Source of the DNA: Vitellaria paradoxa
Lineage: Eukaryota; Streptophyta; Magnoliopsida; Ericales; Sapotaceae
Reading direction: 5' to 3'
DNA: 64,000 nt
Assembly (NCBI GenBank): GCA_019916065.1
Contig: CM034242.1
Coordinates: 15,591,845 to 15,655,844 of the forward strand
Below the pieces are notes generated by a model, which was given only the letters and a program-made list of their open reading frames with translations, did no database searches and was not told the DNA's origin. Shown here in pieces: positions 22,665 to 34,179 of this stretch; position 1 is the first letter of the stretch, and each line of letters begins with the position of its first letter. Made by a program: the position numbers and the translations under genes.

Positions 22665-23960
22665 GAATTTAAAATGATTGTTTTAGATAAAAGTGGAGTA
22701 GAAATAAAAATAAATGCAAAAAATCTAGTAAAAACAAGACAGAAAGCTCAAAATTGTTGTGAATTAAAAAACAAAATTCAAGCAAGAACATTTTTTAGTT
22801 TAAAAATACTACATATGAAATTAAATTGATTAGTTTTTTTTTTTTTTTTAATCAAGTGGTATCTTGCTGCTGTATATTATATTTAATTAATTAATATTTT
22901 ATTAAGTAATATGATATATTTTAAACTCTTATAAATTATACTTCAAATTTGTAAACTAATAAACAGTTCAGATAAGTTTACAAATTGATTAGGTTTTTTA
23001 ATCGTAAATAACTTTAGATAAGTTTATATTTAAGGAAAAATGATAGAATGGTAATGGTATTTTAAGTAGAATTAGCAATAACGCAATTTTAAGCTAAAAT
23101 GAAGCCGCATTATGATTTCGCGGTTTCATCAACAGTATTTTCACCATAAGTTCTTTTTTAGATAGTATTTGGATAATTTATTTTGTTTTTAACAGTAAAG
23201 GAAAAAAATAATTTAAAATTCACTTATTCCATCGAAATATTCATTTAAGCATACACTATTGTCCCTTATTTATAAAGTATGTGATTTAAGTATTAGGCAT
23301 AAGATGCCACTATAGAAAGATTTAAATTACAAATTTTATAAATAAAAGTAAATTCACAGCTATTAATGAAACGAACATTTCATTATGTTAAAACTGTAAC
23401 TTTTCTACTTCTTAATTAGGTGATTTATCTTGATCACTAAAGTGATGACTTTGAATAGGAAAGTTAATATGTATATGAGATATACATATTAAATGGACTG
23501 TTGTAAATTATGATTTGGTTAATAAATGTCTTTAATCATAATTTACATAAGCTTTAATAAACTTAATAAATTCTTTCGCGAATCACTCTTACCTAATAGA
23601 CAGTGTGAATGTTTTTATCTGAACTAAGCTGATTAGATTTATTTTATTAATAAACAAATGGATTACTTGTATATTTAACTTCACTTTTTGTTTATTTTAT
23701 TTGATTTTTTCATGAATTTTTTTATTTATATTTTTTTATAATTTTTAAGTATACTATTCATATTTATAAGAAAATTTTCAGATCCAAAATGTTAATATAT
23801 AAAAATTTTTTAAAGTATGTAAAAAACAAATTTGAAGTCCAAGATTTTTTTTTCGCCTTTTAAATTCCCAAATCATTTAATACAGACCTTGCATATGAAT
23901 CAATCGAGCCCATAAAAATGGCAACCAACAAACACGGGAGTATTTGCATGGAAAAGAGCT
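22665..23960. other. AT-rich gene-free stretch
   Basis: The piece at 22671-22829 is an open frame that is almost entirely Lys/Asn-rich from A-rich DNA and shows no domain. I see no bounded repeat, RNA gene or promoter in the rest. Confidence 0.4.
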
Positions 23961-23964
23961 TAAA

Positions 23965-24400
23965 GCTTTTGGTAGCGTTTGGAGTGACAAATAATAAAAA
24001 AAAATGTGGTTTGGATTAATTTTAGCGTAATAATCCGTTAGAATAATTTTACCAAATCGTTTTAATAGATTCAAAAAATAACACTCATTTTTTCAAAACC
24101 GTGGGAATGGTTTTTTAAATTCGTTCTCATAAATTCAAAAAAATTCATAAAAATAGCAATAATAGTACTCGTTTCAAAACTTTCGATTAGAAGAATATAA
24201 TTGTTAAAAAAAAATTTATGCATTCGGTAAACTTCTTTCTGAATTTTTGGTTTTTATAAGCGAAATTAGTAAATGTGGGAATGTATAAATTAGTAATGGC
24301 GGGAAACAAAATAGAGATTGTTGGAGATTTTTTTTGTTTATTAGAGCTCCAAATGCTGATAAAATGCCATTTCATTCACTTTTAAAGTTTAATTTGGAAA
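23965..24400 (-). mobile_element. Probable MITE, diverged family-B-like
   Basis: It begins ggtagcgtttggagtgac, followed by 'aaaaatgtggtttgg', and has internal pieces such as 'aatccgttagaataattt'. This is the layout of the reverse-oriented family-B copy at 3598-4127. The far end is not defined because other insertions follow at about 24424. No coding capacity. Confidence 0.35.
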
Positions 24401-24423
24401 GTAAAAAATGTGACTTGTTTTTT

Positions 24424-24580
24424 TGGAGTGTTTGGTTGACAAAAAATGGAGTAAAAAGTACAATAAAAATAGAAAGACATGATATAAAGGTGAAATATAA
24501 AAAATTTTGATTAGAGAAAAATACAAAAAGTTGTTAAAGTTTGTGAGTTTTTGTGATTTTTGGTAGTGCCAAACAGGGCT
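24424..24580 (+). mobile_element. MITE, family C, copy 1
   Basis: About 155 bp. Signature order: gtgtttggttgacaaaaaat, 'aaagtacaataaaaa', gatataaaggtgaaatat, 'aaattttgattagagaaa', 'tttttggtagtgccaaacag'. The ends are a GTTTGG/CCAAAC inverted pair. Related copies lie at 26045-26202, 27837-27990, 35177-35318, 39282-39464 (reversed), 43305-43450 and 46926-47085 (reversed). Confidence 0.55.
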
Positions 24581-24589
24581 AAGTTAGCC

Positions 24590-24825
24590 TAATTTTTTTC
24601 ACTAGTTACTAGCTAATTAAAAAAAAAAAAAGTTACCTTTTTGTGTTTAGGGAAAAAAAAGTTAATTTTTTAATAGCTGTTTTTCTAATTTTTGTTAATT
24701 TAATATTTTTATCCTTAAAAGTTTAAAAAAAATTAAAATATAAGAAAGTAAATTTGGTCATTTTACAAATAAGTCAATAAACAAATAAGCCAATAATTCA
24801 AGGTTCCCGAACGGAGCCTAAAAGT
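24590..24825. mobile_element. MITE-like segment, family D
   Basis: It shares with 18785-18966 and 44298-44482 the order: 'ttaattttttaatagct', poly(T) stretch, 'atttttatccttaaaagttt', 'aaaatataagaaagtaaatt', 'tggtcatttta'. The ends are poorly defined (…gttcccgaacggagcc on the right). No coding capacity. Confidence 0.4.
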
Positions 24826-24829
24826 GAGT

Positions 24830-25480
24830 AAATTTGTGTCTGTTTCTGTTTTCCAGCTGCTTATAGTTTTTTTTTTGTATTTGTTAATTTTCTGATCTTT
24901 TTAGAAAATTAATTATTTTTTTTTGAATTGATTTTCTCTCTTTTTATTATTTTATTCTTCTTCCTCACTCTCGTTTTTCTCTCTCTTTATAGATCGCAAT
25001 TTGAATATTTTACTTACCAAAAAAAGAAAAAAAATTGAATATTTTAAAAGTCTACTTTTTTTTAATAAAAATTAAAAGTTTAATTTATACTTACTGTTCG
25101 TCAAAGAAAAATAAATGGGATATGGATTCATATTTTCCACCAAATCCTCTTTTTTATATTTTTCTTTTTATTTTATTTTATTCCATTCACTCTTTTTTTC
25201 CCAACCAAATCGTCAATTTAACACATTCTTAGGGTGTGTTTGAATTGAAATTTCGAAAAGGAAACAGAAAAGAATAAGAAAAAATAAAGGAAATAAAATA
25301 CTAAATACATAATTTTATAGTAGAATATATTTAATAATATAAAAAATTGAAAAGTATATATTAATAAATTATTTTTAATTTTTCAAATCTCGAAAACTCT
25401 CTTTTATTTTCCATAATAAACTAAATATAAAAAATTAATTTTAAATTTGTTATAAATATAAAGTAAATAACAACAAGAAA
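24830..25480. other. AT-rich gene-free stretch
   Basis: Homopolymer-rich sequence. About 25230-25470 starts tagggtgtgtttgaattg and contains 'cgaaaaggaaacagaaaag' and a reversed 'tttttcaaatctcgaaaac', suggesting another small inverted-repeat element without firm ends. No gene. Confidence 0.3.
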
Positions 25481-25483
25481 TTT

Positions 25484-25640
25484 AGGGTCGTTTGGTTTGC
25501 TGAATTTCTTCAAAAAATTTTATAAATCTCTGTTAACTTTATATCATATCAACTTTTTCTCTCACTGCACGTATTACGAACTCTCTCCAAATCACAATTT
25601 ATCTTAATTTATCTTACTTTTTCTTACTCCAAACAACCCC
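25484..25640 (+). mobile_element. MITE, family A, copy 2
   Basis: It begins gggtcgtttggtttgc and ends cttactccaaacaacccc, a clear inverted pair (GGG…GTTTGG / CCAAAC…CCCC). The internal signature is that of copy 1, including ttataaatctctgttaac and 'cactgcacgtattacgaact'. This copy shows the family termini best. Confidence 0.7.
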
Positions 25641-26044
25641 TAAATAACAGAGCGGGATTTACGTGATTAATTCGCCTTCAGGTTTATTTTCACAGGTAAA
25701 GGTTACAGGATTTCATTATATAATAAATATATCAAGAATTTTTTTTTTTTTTATTTGAGTACTCAAGATATGTGGATCAGTTTTTACACACTTCAACTGA
25801 TTTTCTGTGACCTTGTTAACGATCAAAGACTTTCTCTCTCTAGTAATCAAGTTACCCTTTTATACAGGGGTTTCAATAATTCTTCAGGAAGCCAGGCAAA
25901 GTTTACAGGAGAAGTTAATAAAAGGCTTATAATGGAAGTCAAGTATGGAGCTTACAAGGGACGCTAATTGAGAAGTTTATCGGAGAAGTTAAGGTACATA
26001 ACAGAAGCCAAGTGGGAAGTTTACAATAGAAGTATGAAACTTAC

Positions 26045-26202
26045 AGGGGTGTTTGATTAGAAAAAAGTTGGTCAAAAAATACAGTAAAAATATAAAGATT
26101 TGATGTAAATGTGATATGTGACAAAATTTAATTAGAAAAAAGTATAAATTTTTTGTGATTTTTAGTAACTTTTGGTATTTGATTGGAGGCCAAATAGCCT
26201 CA
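26045..26202 (+). mobile_element. MITE, family C, copy 2
   Basis: It opens with ggggtgtttgattagaaaaa and closes with 'tttgattggaggccaaatagcc'. Between them are tacagtaaaaatataaagat, 'gatgtaaatgtgatatgtg' and 'ttaattagaaaaaagtata' in the family-C order. No coding capacity. Confidence 0.55.
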
Positions 26203-26222
26203 TAATAGAAACTAATGTTAGA

Positions 26223-26649
26223 GCTTGTTTGGGGCTCAAAACAAGGTGAAAATTTTTGAAAATTTCTAAAATTTTTTAACACATTTTGTACTCTTTGTAC
26301 TTAATGAAATTTCTATAAATTTATGTATATCTATATATTTGAACAAATTTTTACAAATTTTAATAAATCTTTTACAAATTCCAATACCATTTTACAAACC
26401 TCAATAACTATTTAACAAATTCTAAAGACTTTTAAATTACTTGCAATAAATTTTGATGCAAAATCGTTCTGACAGAATCAAAAAACTGTTTGAACGGTTT
26501 TCTCTCTAAAAAGTTAACACAAAAATCAAAAAATTTCACTATTCATCTCTGAAATACGTGGTTTGGTTACTATGCGTCAAATGTCAAAGGTTTTCTCAAA
26601 TCACATTTTTCGCTGTCTTTCGTTATTTTTCGCAGCGCCAAACGGCATT
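26223..26649 (+). mobile_element. MITE, family B, copy 2
   Basis: About 427 bp. Termini gcttgtttggggc and gcgccaaacggcatt are inverted partners. Inside: 'aaatttctataaatttatgt', repeated 'aatttttacaaattt' blocks, 'aaatcgttctgacagaat', 'cactattcatctctgaaat' and 'tttttcgctgtctttcgtt'. The copies at 48193-48598 and 60533-60920 keep the same order. It is non-coding. Confidence 0.7.
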
Positions 26650-27836
26650 AGTTTGGCAAGTGCTAGCTCATAACTAATTTTTAACTACTCAATTTTTTTA
26701 TTTTTTTTAAATGACTAAAATTACACTTTTAACATTTTAAATTTCTTTTCAATCATACAAAGTAAAAATGTCAAATTAAAAGGTAAAATATCAAATTAAA
26801 AAAAATTAAAAAAATTAACTATTAAAAAATTAATATTTTTTCTCTTTTCCAACACAAGAAAATCTAATCTCTTAGTAGTTAATAAGTAACTAGTTAAAAA
26901 AAAAAAGGATTTTTTTTTACCTTCCAAACTCAATCTTATATTATGAATAAAAATTATTCACTGACCAAAACGATTATCTATCACAAATCATCACATAAGT
27001 ATTATCATAACAAATTTTTTATTCTTTTTTTTTCTCTTGCTAAATTTTTAATTTAAATGCGACTTCGATACTTCTAACTTTTTCCTCTAAACGTTACCCT
27101 GCATATCTTGCACGGACACCCCTACTAGTCCTATTCTTAGGAGGGGTAAAATCCAGGAGCCTAATAGGCTTGCTCAAGAATCATGATGTCTCCGAAAGTT
27201 AACCGGCTATTTAGTATAATAAAAATATAAAAAATTGACGTAAAAATGTTATACAACAAAATCTAATGAACGCTTGGAGGTATAATTTTTAATAATTTTT
27301 GATATTTTTATCAAAAGTTTTTAGTTACAACTTTTTGTGTGTTTAGTAAAGTAAGTTGAATTTTTAGCAATTTTTAAAAATTTTATTTGGTAAAATTTTT
27401 GATAATTTTTAGTAAGTTTAAGCAACTTTTGGTAAATTTTAATAATTTTTTAGTTGAAAAGTTATTGTAACAAAGTAAAAAAATAACAAATTTTGGTGTT
27501 TTACTAAACACCCAATAAGCAAAATTTGGTACTTTTTGTTAAAATTTTCATTGTCAAACGTAAGCTTAATTAGAAAAAAGTATAAAAAATTTAGTAAAAA
27601 TTAGTAAATTTTGATTAATTTTAGCAAACCAAACACCTTATAAAGGAGATGGCATCTACCTAAGCGGAGGTCCACATTAAGGGTCAGGGTGTGTCACGGG
27701 TGCTATCCAACTCAAATTTTTAAATAGACATTGTAATTTATATTCCTGATGCAGAGAAGCCACGCCCTTGTACAGAAATGATGAAAATATTCATTTCTTA
27801 GCAACTAATTATTTTTTTTGAGAAAACTTACAAATG
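26650..27836. other. AT-rich gene-free stretch with MITE fragments
   Basis: About 26650-26930 resembles family D (tttggcaagtgctagctc … aaaaattaatattttttctc). About 27200-27640 is dense in short 'aatttttagtaatttt' and 'ccaaacacc' phrases, apparently overlapping or nested MITE remnants. About 27640-27780 has no assignable origin. No gene is visible. Confidence 0.35.
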
Positions 27837-27990
27837 GGCTGTTTGGTTGGTCAATTTTGGCCAAAAAGTATAACAAAAACAAAAATATGTGACATAAAGG
27901 TGATAGGTGTTAAAATTTAATTGAAAGAAAGTATAAAAAATAGTTAAGATTTGGTAACTTTTGATTTTTTTTTTGTTGGCCAAACAACTT
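27837..27990 (+). mobile_element. MITE, family C, copy 3
   Basis: It starts gggctgtttggttggtcaat and ends gttggccaaacaactt. The internal order tgacataaaggtgataggtg, 'aaaatttaattgaaagaaag' matches the other copies. The sequence right inside the left end (ggttggtcaattttggcc) can itself fold. Confidence 0.55.
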
Positions 27991-28569
27991 CAAAAAAAAT
28001 ATTGGTGGGAATGAGAATGGGCAGTGGACAACTGGCCCCCAAAGTTTATTACTTCCCTTATACTTCCTATTTTTGTAAGTAATTATATTAATACTAGTAT
28101 ATTAGTCCCAAAAAATTTATAAAAATGTTATCTTACCTTGTTAAAAATATAAAATTTTTTATAATGATTCATTCGAAGTCAAATTTCTGAGTCTATCACT
28201 AAAAAAAAAGTAATTCCTTGAAGGAATACAGGGATAAAAATGGAAATGATAATATTTACATTATTATATTTAGATAATAGTATGCATTAATATAAAACAT
28301 TATTTGATTTAGAAGATATATATTTATATATTTGTTCTAAACGAAACATATTTTATAACATTATTTTAATTTAATAAATAATTTTTATTTTAAACGGGAA
28401 GGGAATGAAAAACCCAAGTTTGAGTGAGGACGAAGTTGAGTGAAGATTTCATGCCCTAACAATGATAGGGGCAGAAACGGTGTAATAGAGATTGCTAAAT
28501 GGGAATACAAAGGGAAAATAGATTCCCTTGCTATATACAACCTAATATCCCTACTTTTGCATCGGACCA

Positions 28570-28915
28570 GGGTGTTTGGAAGTTTAAAAAAAATTTAAAT
28601 TTTGATAGTTTTTTGATTGTTTTTTTTTTTACACTTTTTTGTGTGTTTGGTTGAACCAAGTGGAATTTTTAGTAATTTTTAGTAACTTATGAGTATTTAG
28701 TAAATTTTTTACTGTAGCAAAGCAAAAAAGTTGTAACTTTTGGGTGTTTAGTATATTTTTTACTGTAGCAAATCAAAAAAATTGTAATTATGGAATGGTA
28801 CTTTTTACTGTAGCAAATAAAAAAAGTGAGAAAATTTATGATTTTGCCAAACACACAAAAATTAACTTTTGATATTTTTTTACTAATCTTTGAGTTGCCA
28901 AACACCCTCATAGTA
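28570..28915 (-). repeat. Array of short 'CCAAACAC' spaced repeats (element-like)
   Basis: Starting at gggtgtttggaag and ending gccaaacaccctca, this 345-bp block has an inverted terminal pair. Inside is a series of repeats of about 55-60 bp combining 'ttttactgtagcaaa' with 'aaaaagttgtaact' and 'gtgtttagtat'. The reversed counterpart of this arrangement occurs at 37296-37650. Translation of either strand gives only low-complexity peptides. Confidence 0.5.
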
Positions 28916-29279
28916 AAATTCTCTGAAATTTTAAGAATTTATCAAGTTTATCTCAATATTTTTTTTTTCTTAACGAATGAGTCCTAATTATATCTTTCAT
29001 AATTTAATAGAACAACAAATTGTTTTTAACATTTATGAGCAATTCCCGAAGCAATGTTGAAGTTTTGAACTGTTTCCAACAAATATAATATAAAGTATGA
29101 ATTTTTAAGTGGATGAAATATATTTTCTTTTCTACTCTATGTAATTAAGAAAATTTCTTTAAAAACATACAATAATTTGAAGTGTGATTTTAGTGTCTCG
29201 AATTTTATGTGTAAGTGAGTTGTTAAAAAAGTGGAGTATAAAAAAAATAATAATAATATTAATTTTTCTTGAAAATATT
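28916..29279. other. Gene-free stretch
   Basis: AT-rich sequence with no recognisable gene, repeat boundary or RNA. Confidence 0.4.
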
Positions 29280-29608
29280 TAGATGACATTTGATTTATTT
29301 TTCTATTTTTTATTTTTTATTTTTGTTTTGTGTTAAAAATCTTAAAACGAAAAAATAGAATAGTTTGAGATTTTCTCATTTTTTGTTAAAAACTCTCAAA
29401 ACGACTTTTTGCGATTTTTCATTTCACGTATAAAGTCATTTTTTTGTTTTCGAAAATAAATTTTGAAAACACAAGTAATTAATTGCGTTTTAACATGTTT
29501 TCTTTATTTTCAAAAGTATAAAATAAAAAATGAATTCAAAACAAAAAATGAAAAACAAAAACAAAAAATAAAAAATGAAAAAATAAACCCAATAAGCCCT
29601 TATCAATT
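29280..29608. mobile_element. MITE, family E, copy 1
   Basis: The left part (gatgacatttgatttatttt … tttttgttttgtgttaaaa) and right part (aaaacaaaaaatgaaaaac … aaaataaacccaataagccc) are rough inverted repeats around 'gtcatttttttgttttcgaaaa'. The same design occurs at 58798-59137. It is extremely A/T homopolymer-rich, so boundaries are approximate. Confidence 0.4.
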
Positions 29609-30407
29609 TGTATATTTTAATAATGAGTTTTATGTGAAAGTGTGGACACCTCATTTTTACCTTACCTCTTTGAACTGTCACAAAGCCTAATCAGGCCAAA
29701 GGCCATGTATCATTTTGATAAATCATCATTTGGATCCTGGCTGTATTTCATGAACTTTAGATAGATCAAACTATTAAAATTCATCAAAGATGATTATTTA
29801 ATAAAATGACTATTATGTCCCTCATAAGAAAGCATTAAGTAATTAAAATCTCAAATTAGCCCAAATGCCATGAAACAATATAGAGACATCTAGAGTATTA
29901 TATTGAAGATAATAATAATGCTAGATAGCCATATTCAATGTTTAAGAATTGTGTTAGTTCAATTGTCAAAAATGAATTTTACCGACACACAAAAAATAAA
30001 TTATGGATCGGCGTATTCATTTCAGATCAGAATACCATTTAAATTTATAAAATCATCAAAAACATTTCGAGGAATATGGGAAAAAAGTTTGAATCAATCA
30101 ATTTAATAAATCCCCCCCCCCAAAAGATTATCTATGATTATATGTTCAAAATATCTCCTGTGGAAAAAATTTGAGCAACATAAGTATCGTTGGGACCCTC
30201 GGAATGATTTGAAAGTTTATAGATATACCAATGAAATATTAACTAAGATAGCCATCCAATCAGAACAATTCATATAAACTTTCAAGATTTGCTTCAAAAA
30301 GCATGCCCAGAGTTGTTTGTACCAACACAACTATTGACCCAAGCGTGTCACTATGACGGAGTCACCAAATAACATGCTGGACGGAGTCCATTTTTTTTTT
30401 TTTTTTT
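29609..30407. other. Gene-free stretch left of the long-TIR element
   Basis: I see no supportable gene. A C9 run lies near 30112-30121, and a T run of about 17 lies directly left of the long-TIR element. A 67-codon frame at 29903-30106 has no recognisable domain. Confidence 0.4.
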
Positions 30408-30850
30408 CTAAGGATCATTGATGCACATTTTAGGATATACTGTCAAAAACTCAGATTTTGTGAAAATACGGTTAGTAAAAATGCAAAATAGTGTTATGGT
30501 TTTTTGAAACTACAATATCATTACACCGTTGTTATCTAAAATCAAAGAGATGCGAAATCATTTCACAGTTGTTAGAATACATTTCACAGTTTTAACGGCA
30601 CAAATTTAATCAAAAGTGCGTGACGAGTTGTAATTTGTAAGTATTTAAATTTATAAATTTTTATAAAATAATAAGAATAAGCATTTAAATTTATTTATTA
30701 CTGGATTTATAAATTAATGAATGGATAAAGATTTAAATTTATAAATAGTTGATGTATTTTAATTTATAAATAGTTGAAAATAGATAATAAAGTTTGTAAT
30801 TTAATACTTATTATAGAGATGATGTACAAATAAACCCTATTTAAAATAGT
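30408..30850 (+). repeat. Left terminal inverted repeat and subterminal repeats
   Basis: The first 180 or so bases mirror 34790-34967. The following sequence to about 30850 carries repeated 'aaatttataaat' blocks that mirror the right subterminal region. A 'gaaatcatttcac' phrase near 30552 corresponds to the 'gaaatggtttcgcg'-like phrases on the right side in reverse complement. Confidence 0.65.
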
Positions 30851-31429
30851 GTTTTATAAAAATATTATTTTATTTATAAAAATTTGTAGAGAAACACTAT
30901 AACAAAAATTCATTTTTCTAATGGTAATATTATTTAATAATTTTTAATTTTTAAGTCCATTTGTAATAAAATAATATTTTTATATTTCAATTTTTAATTT
31001 TTATAAATAAAATAATATTTTAAAATTTTGTAAAAAGATATTATAACACAAAATGATATTTATAATTTTTAAGTCCTTTTGCAATAAAATAATATTTTTA
31101 TATTTTAACTTTTAATATTTATAAATAAAATAATATTTTAAAATTATAATATTTATAAAATAATACTTTAAATAGCATTTATTTGTATATTTATGAAAGG
31201 AGCTATAAATAAAAAAAATTTAAAATCTACCTCATCTAAGATAGGAGGTAATATCTTGAATTTTCTTTTTACGTTGTATAATTAAATTAATTTTTATTGA
31301 AGAATTTTAATTGTGTTAATTTGGTATTATTTGAAAATTTACCTAATCTTAATTTAATTTAACCAGGTTATTAATTATTAATTTAATTTAGTAGCGGTAT
31401 TAATTTGTACCTTTAATGGGTTTTAACGT

Positions 31430-31735
31430 AATGAAAATGCATTTATATGTATATCTACATATATATATATATATATATATATGCACATATATGTGTGTGT
31501 GTGTGAGAATGTGTGGATTACGGGTGAGTTGAAAAAAAAAAAAGTTGAAAAGTCAAAGAAAGTGGCTAATACATATACGCGTGTGTGTGTGAAAGTGTAC
31601 AGCCCACAGCAGCCAAAAAAAAAAAAAAAAACTCTTAGAATTTCCTTTGCTTGGCCACCAAGTGTGCCACGTGTGTGTATGTGTGTGAGTGTGGGTGAGA
31701 TATACATGTGTGTGTGGTTGGATGGCTGGTAGAGA
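31430..31735. repeat. AT and GT microsatellite cluster
   Basis: It contains a (TA)n tract (about 31448-31482), several (GT)n tracts (about 31493-31505, 31580-31592, 31670-31690 and 31706-31716) and A runs of 12-17. Open frames across it on both strands translate only His-Thr or Cys-Val repeats and are not genes. It lies inside the long-TIR element. Confidence 0.75.
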
Positions 31736-32304
31736 AAAAAAAAATCGAGAAGACGAAAAATAAACAGAGAAGAGGAAGGAAGAGGAAAGAAAGAGAAGAT
31801 GAAAATTAAGAATTTTAGTCAAATTATTGAGATAAGTTATTTTATTTTGTCAGTTTAAAATTAATTTCATGGAATGTTAAATAAATTAAACATGTACAAG
31901 AAAAAAATGATATGATTATGTTTTATTTGTCAGATTTTTATTTTACTTAATTATTCAATATTTGAGTTATATAATTTATTTAGGTTAAACTTAGGACTGA
32001 AGAATAGTCAGCAGCAACCACCTCAATACCCTCATATTGTCAGGAAATCTGCTATCCAGGTGGGTGTGTTAAACTTAAAGGTAAAAGATAATAAATGTGA
32101 ATTAATAAATTTTATTTCATTGATATTAATTATTTATGATAACCGAAATCAATTGTTGTAGATTTTGTTAGCGAAAAATTGACATTATTTACAAAAACTA
32201 ATTGTAAGAATCAATATTTTTATGTGAAAAACTATTTGTGTAGTATATTGACGGTGAAATAAAAATATTTATAAGTAATAATTGTGAATTAATTATTTTA
32301 TAGT

Positions 32305-32505
32305 AATTAGTGAATCGGGATTATTTGTGAAAAAATAATATTTATATCTGAGAAATTATTTTTTGTGTAAATATTAATTATTTACATAGTATTTTGGTTG
32401 ATGATAAAGTGAATTCGGATTATTTGAGAAGAAATATTATTTATATTAAAGAAATTACTTATATGTAAATATTAATGATTTATGTAGTATTTGGGCTGAT
32501 GATAA
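32305..32505. repeat. Tandem duplication, about 98-bp period
   Basis: Two consecutive units, near 32310 and 32408, run gaat(c/t)(g/c)ggattattt, 'aatattattatat'-like, 'gtaaatattaat(t/g)attta', 'tagtatttt/ggg(c/t)tgatgataaagtg'. They are imperfect and non-coding. Confidence 0.6.
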
Positions 32506-32986
32506 AGTGGTATTCATTTATGAAGTAATCTGTGTGGATAAACACGATTAATAATATTGATTATTTATGAAATAATTATACTAACGGTTAAATAATAATA
32601 CAGATGATTTTTATTTCAGAACATATTTCCCAGAAATACTAAATCACAATTGTAAAAATTTATATTTAGCAGATGAATTATTTGTGAAGATAATAAAAAT
32701 ACTGATTGTTTATGAATTAATTAAGTGATGATGATTTATGATTATTTTTGAAATCATGAATGTGAGTGCTGTTGTTTTAATGTGGGGAATTATTTGTGTG
32801 AATAAGAAATATTGTGTGATTATAAATTAATTCTGTTAATATTAAATTATGAGTATTCATTGAATAATAATTCGTATAATAGATATTTTTTTTTTGTATA
32901 TAAGTAATTATGAATTAAGTGTGTTGATGACGATTTATGACTATTTATAAAATGTTAGTGGGTGGCTTGACATTTTGAAATTATAC

Positions 32987-33100
32987 CTTATTTGTGAATT
33001 GATTGTGGCGATATTGAATTGTGGCTAATTATGGATTGTAATACCTTATTTGTGGATTGATTGTGGTGATATTGAATTGTAGCTATTTATGGGATTGCTG
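32987..33100. repeat. Tandem duplication, 58-bp period
   Basis: Two units, starting near 32987 and 33045, each contain accttatttgtg(a/g)attg, 'attgtgg(c/t)gatattgaattg', then 't(g/a)gctaattatgg'-like wording. They are only a few bases diverged, so younger than the surrounding repeats. Confidence 0.7.
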
Positions 33101-34179
33101 AATGGGAAGTGATATTCTTATTGAGAAACACAACAATAATAAATGATAGTAATAAAATAATAAATACCATTGCATAGTATAGATTGTGTGCATTGCACGT
33201 GCATTGAGGCCAGATGGGGCCAGGTCAGATAGGACCAATGATACTACCAGATGAGGGGAAGTCAGATGGAGTCAAGTCAGATGGAGCTAATGGAACAAGC
33301 TAAATTAAAGCCACTGTTCACCATTGAACGCTCAACTTATAAGTTAGATGGAGCTCACTGTGTGTTGCATTAACAATGAACATATTCATTATACATACAT
33401 ATCATGGCACTGTCAGATGGGGTAGGTGGCCATCATGATGCATAGAGATATTCTTTTACCATTGCCAGATTGATACAATGATGTGATAAGAACGAAGATT
33501 GAAAAATGGGACTAATGATGTGATGATGTATTGCCAAACGGGGCATAATGTGATACAACGAATTGAACAAGAAATCGTGGTATTGATGGTGTGATGTAAT
33601 GTTGCTATTTTTCTTAATGTGACATACTATACTAATGATGTGGTGGCATATTGTAGATGGGGCATAATGTGATGTTACGCGTTGATAATGGAGTTAATGA
33701 TATGATATGATGTGACGTTGATATTGTTATTAAATTTAATTCTTGGTTAATTGTGAAACTCCTAGTTATAAGATTAATTGTGAATGCATGTCATGAAACT
33801 GTCAGTTGGGGTGAAATGAGAAGATGAGTTCTACAGAATGCGAGATGAGAATGAAAGTAATAAAATAAAAATAAAAGAGGGAATACTTTATTATTTTTTT
33901 ATTCTAAGTATAACGCATCCATTGAGTGTGTGACACTCACCTATAAACCTTAAATTTTTTAGGTTGAGGTAGACATGGCTGCATGTGCTAGAAGAGGACC
34001 CAAATTGTCTGTTCCTCCATTTTAATTCTAGTCATGTAATAATTTTAGTGTGTGAAAAATTAACTCTAGAGTTCCAATTTGTGAGATATCATATTTAATG
34101 TGATTATTATATTGAAGGATAATGTGAGCCTCCTAGTGAAAGAACTAAATATGTATCCTAAAATAGGGTTGTGACATAG

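Larger units (their letters stand above)
31980..34178 (+). repeat. LTR-like filler inside the long-TIR element
   Basis: This plus-strand block has the style of a very long plant Ty3-type LTR. It contains many 'cagatggggc' and 'agatggagct' phrases (about 33210-33680), a 'gtgtgacactcacc' phrase at 33927 followed by 'ttttttaggttgaggtagac', and an end reading aatagggttgtgaca (34163-34175). No 5' TG start matching that end, primer-binding site or partner LTR was found. It may be a solo or partial LTR inserted in, or captured by, the element. The assignment is from sequence style only. Confidence 0.35.

Noticed and set aside
31423..31822. Overlapping open frames of 83-94 codons on both strands
   Set aside because: They translate (GT)n, (AT)n and poly(A) tracts into His-Thr, Cys-Val and Lys repeats; microsatellite artefacts.
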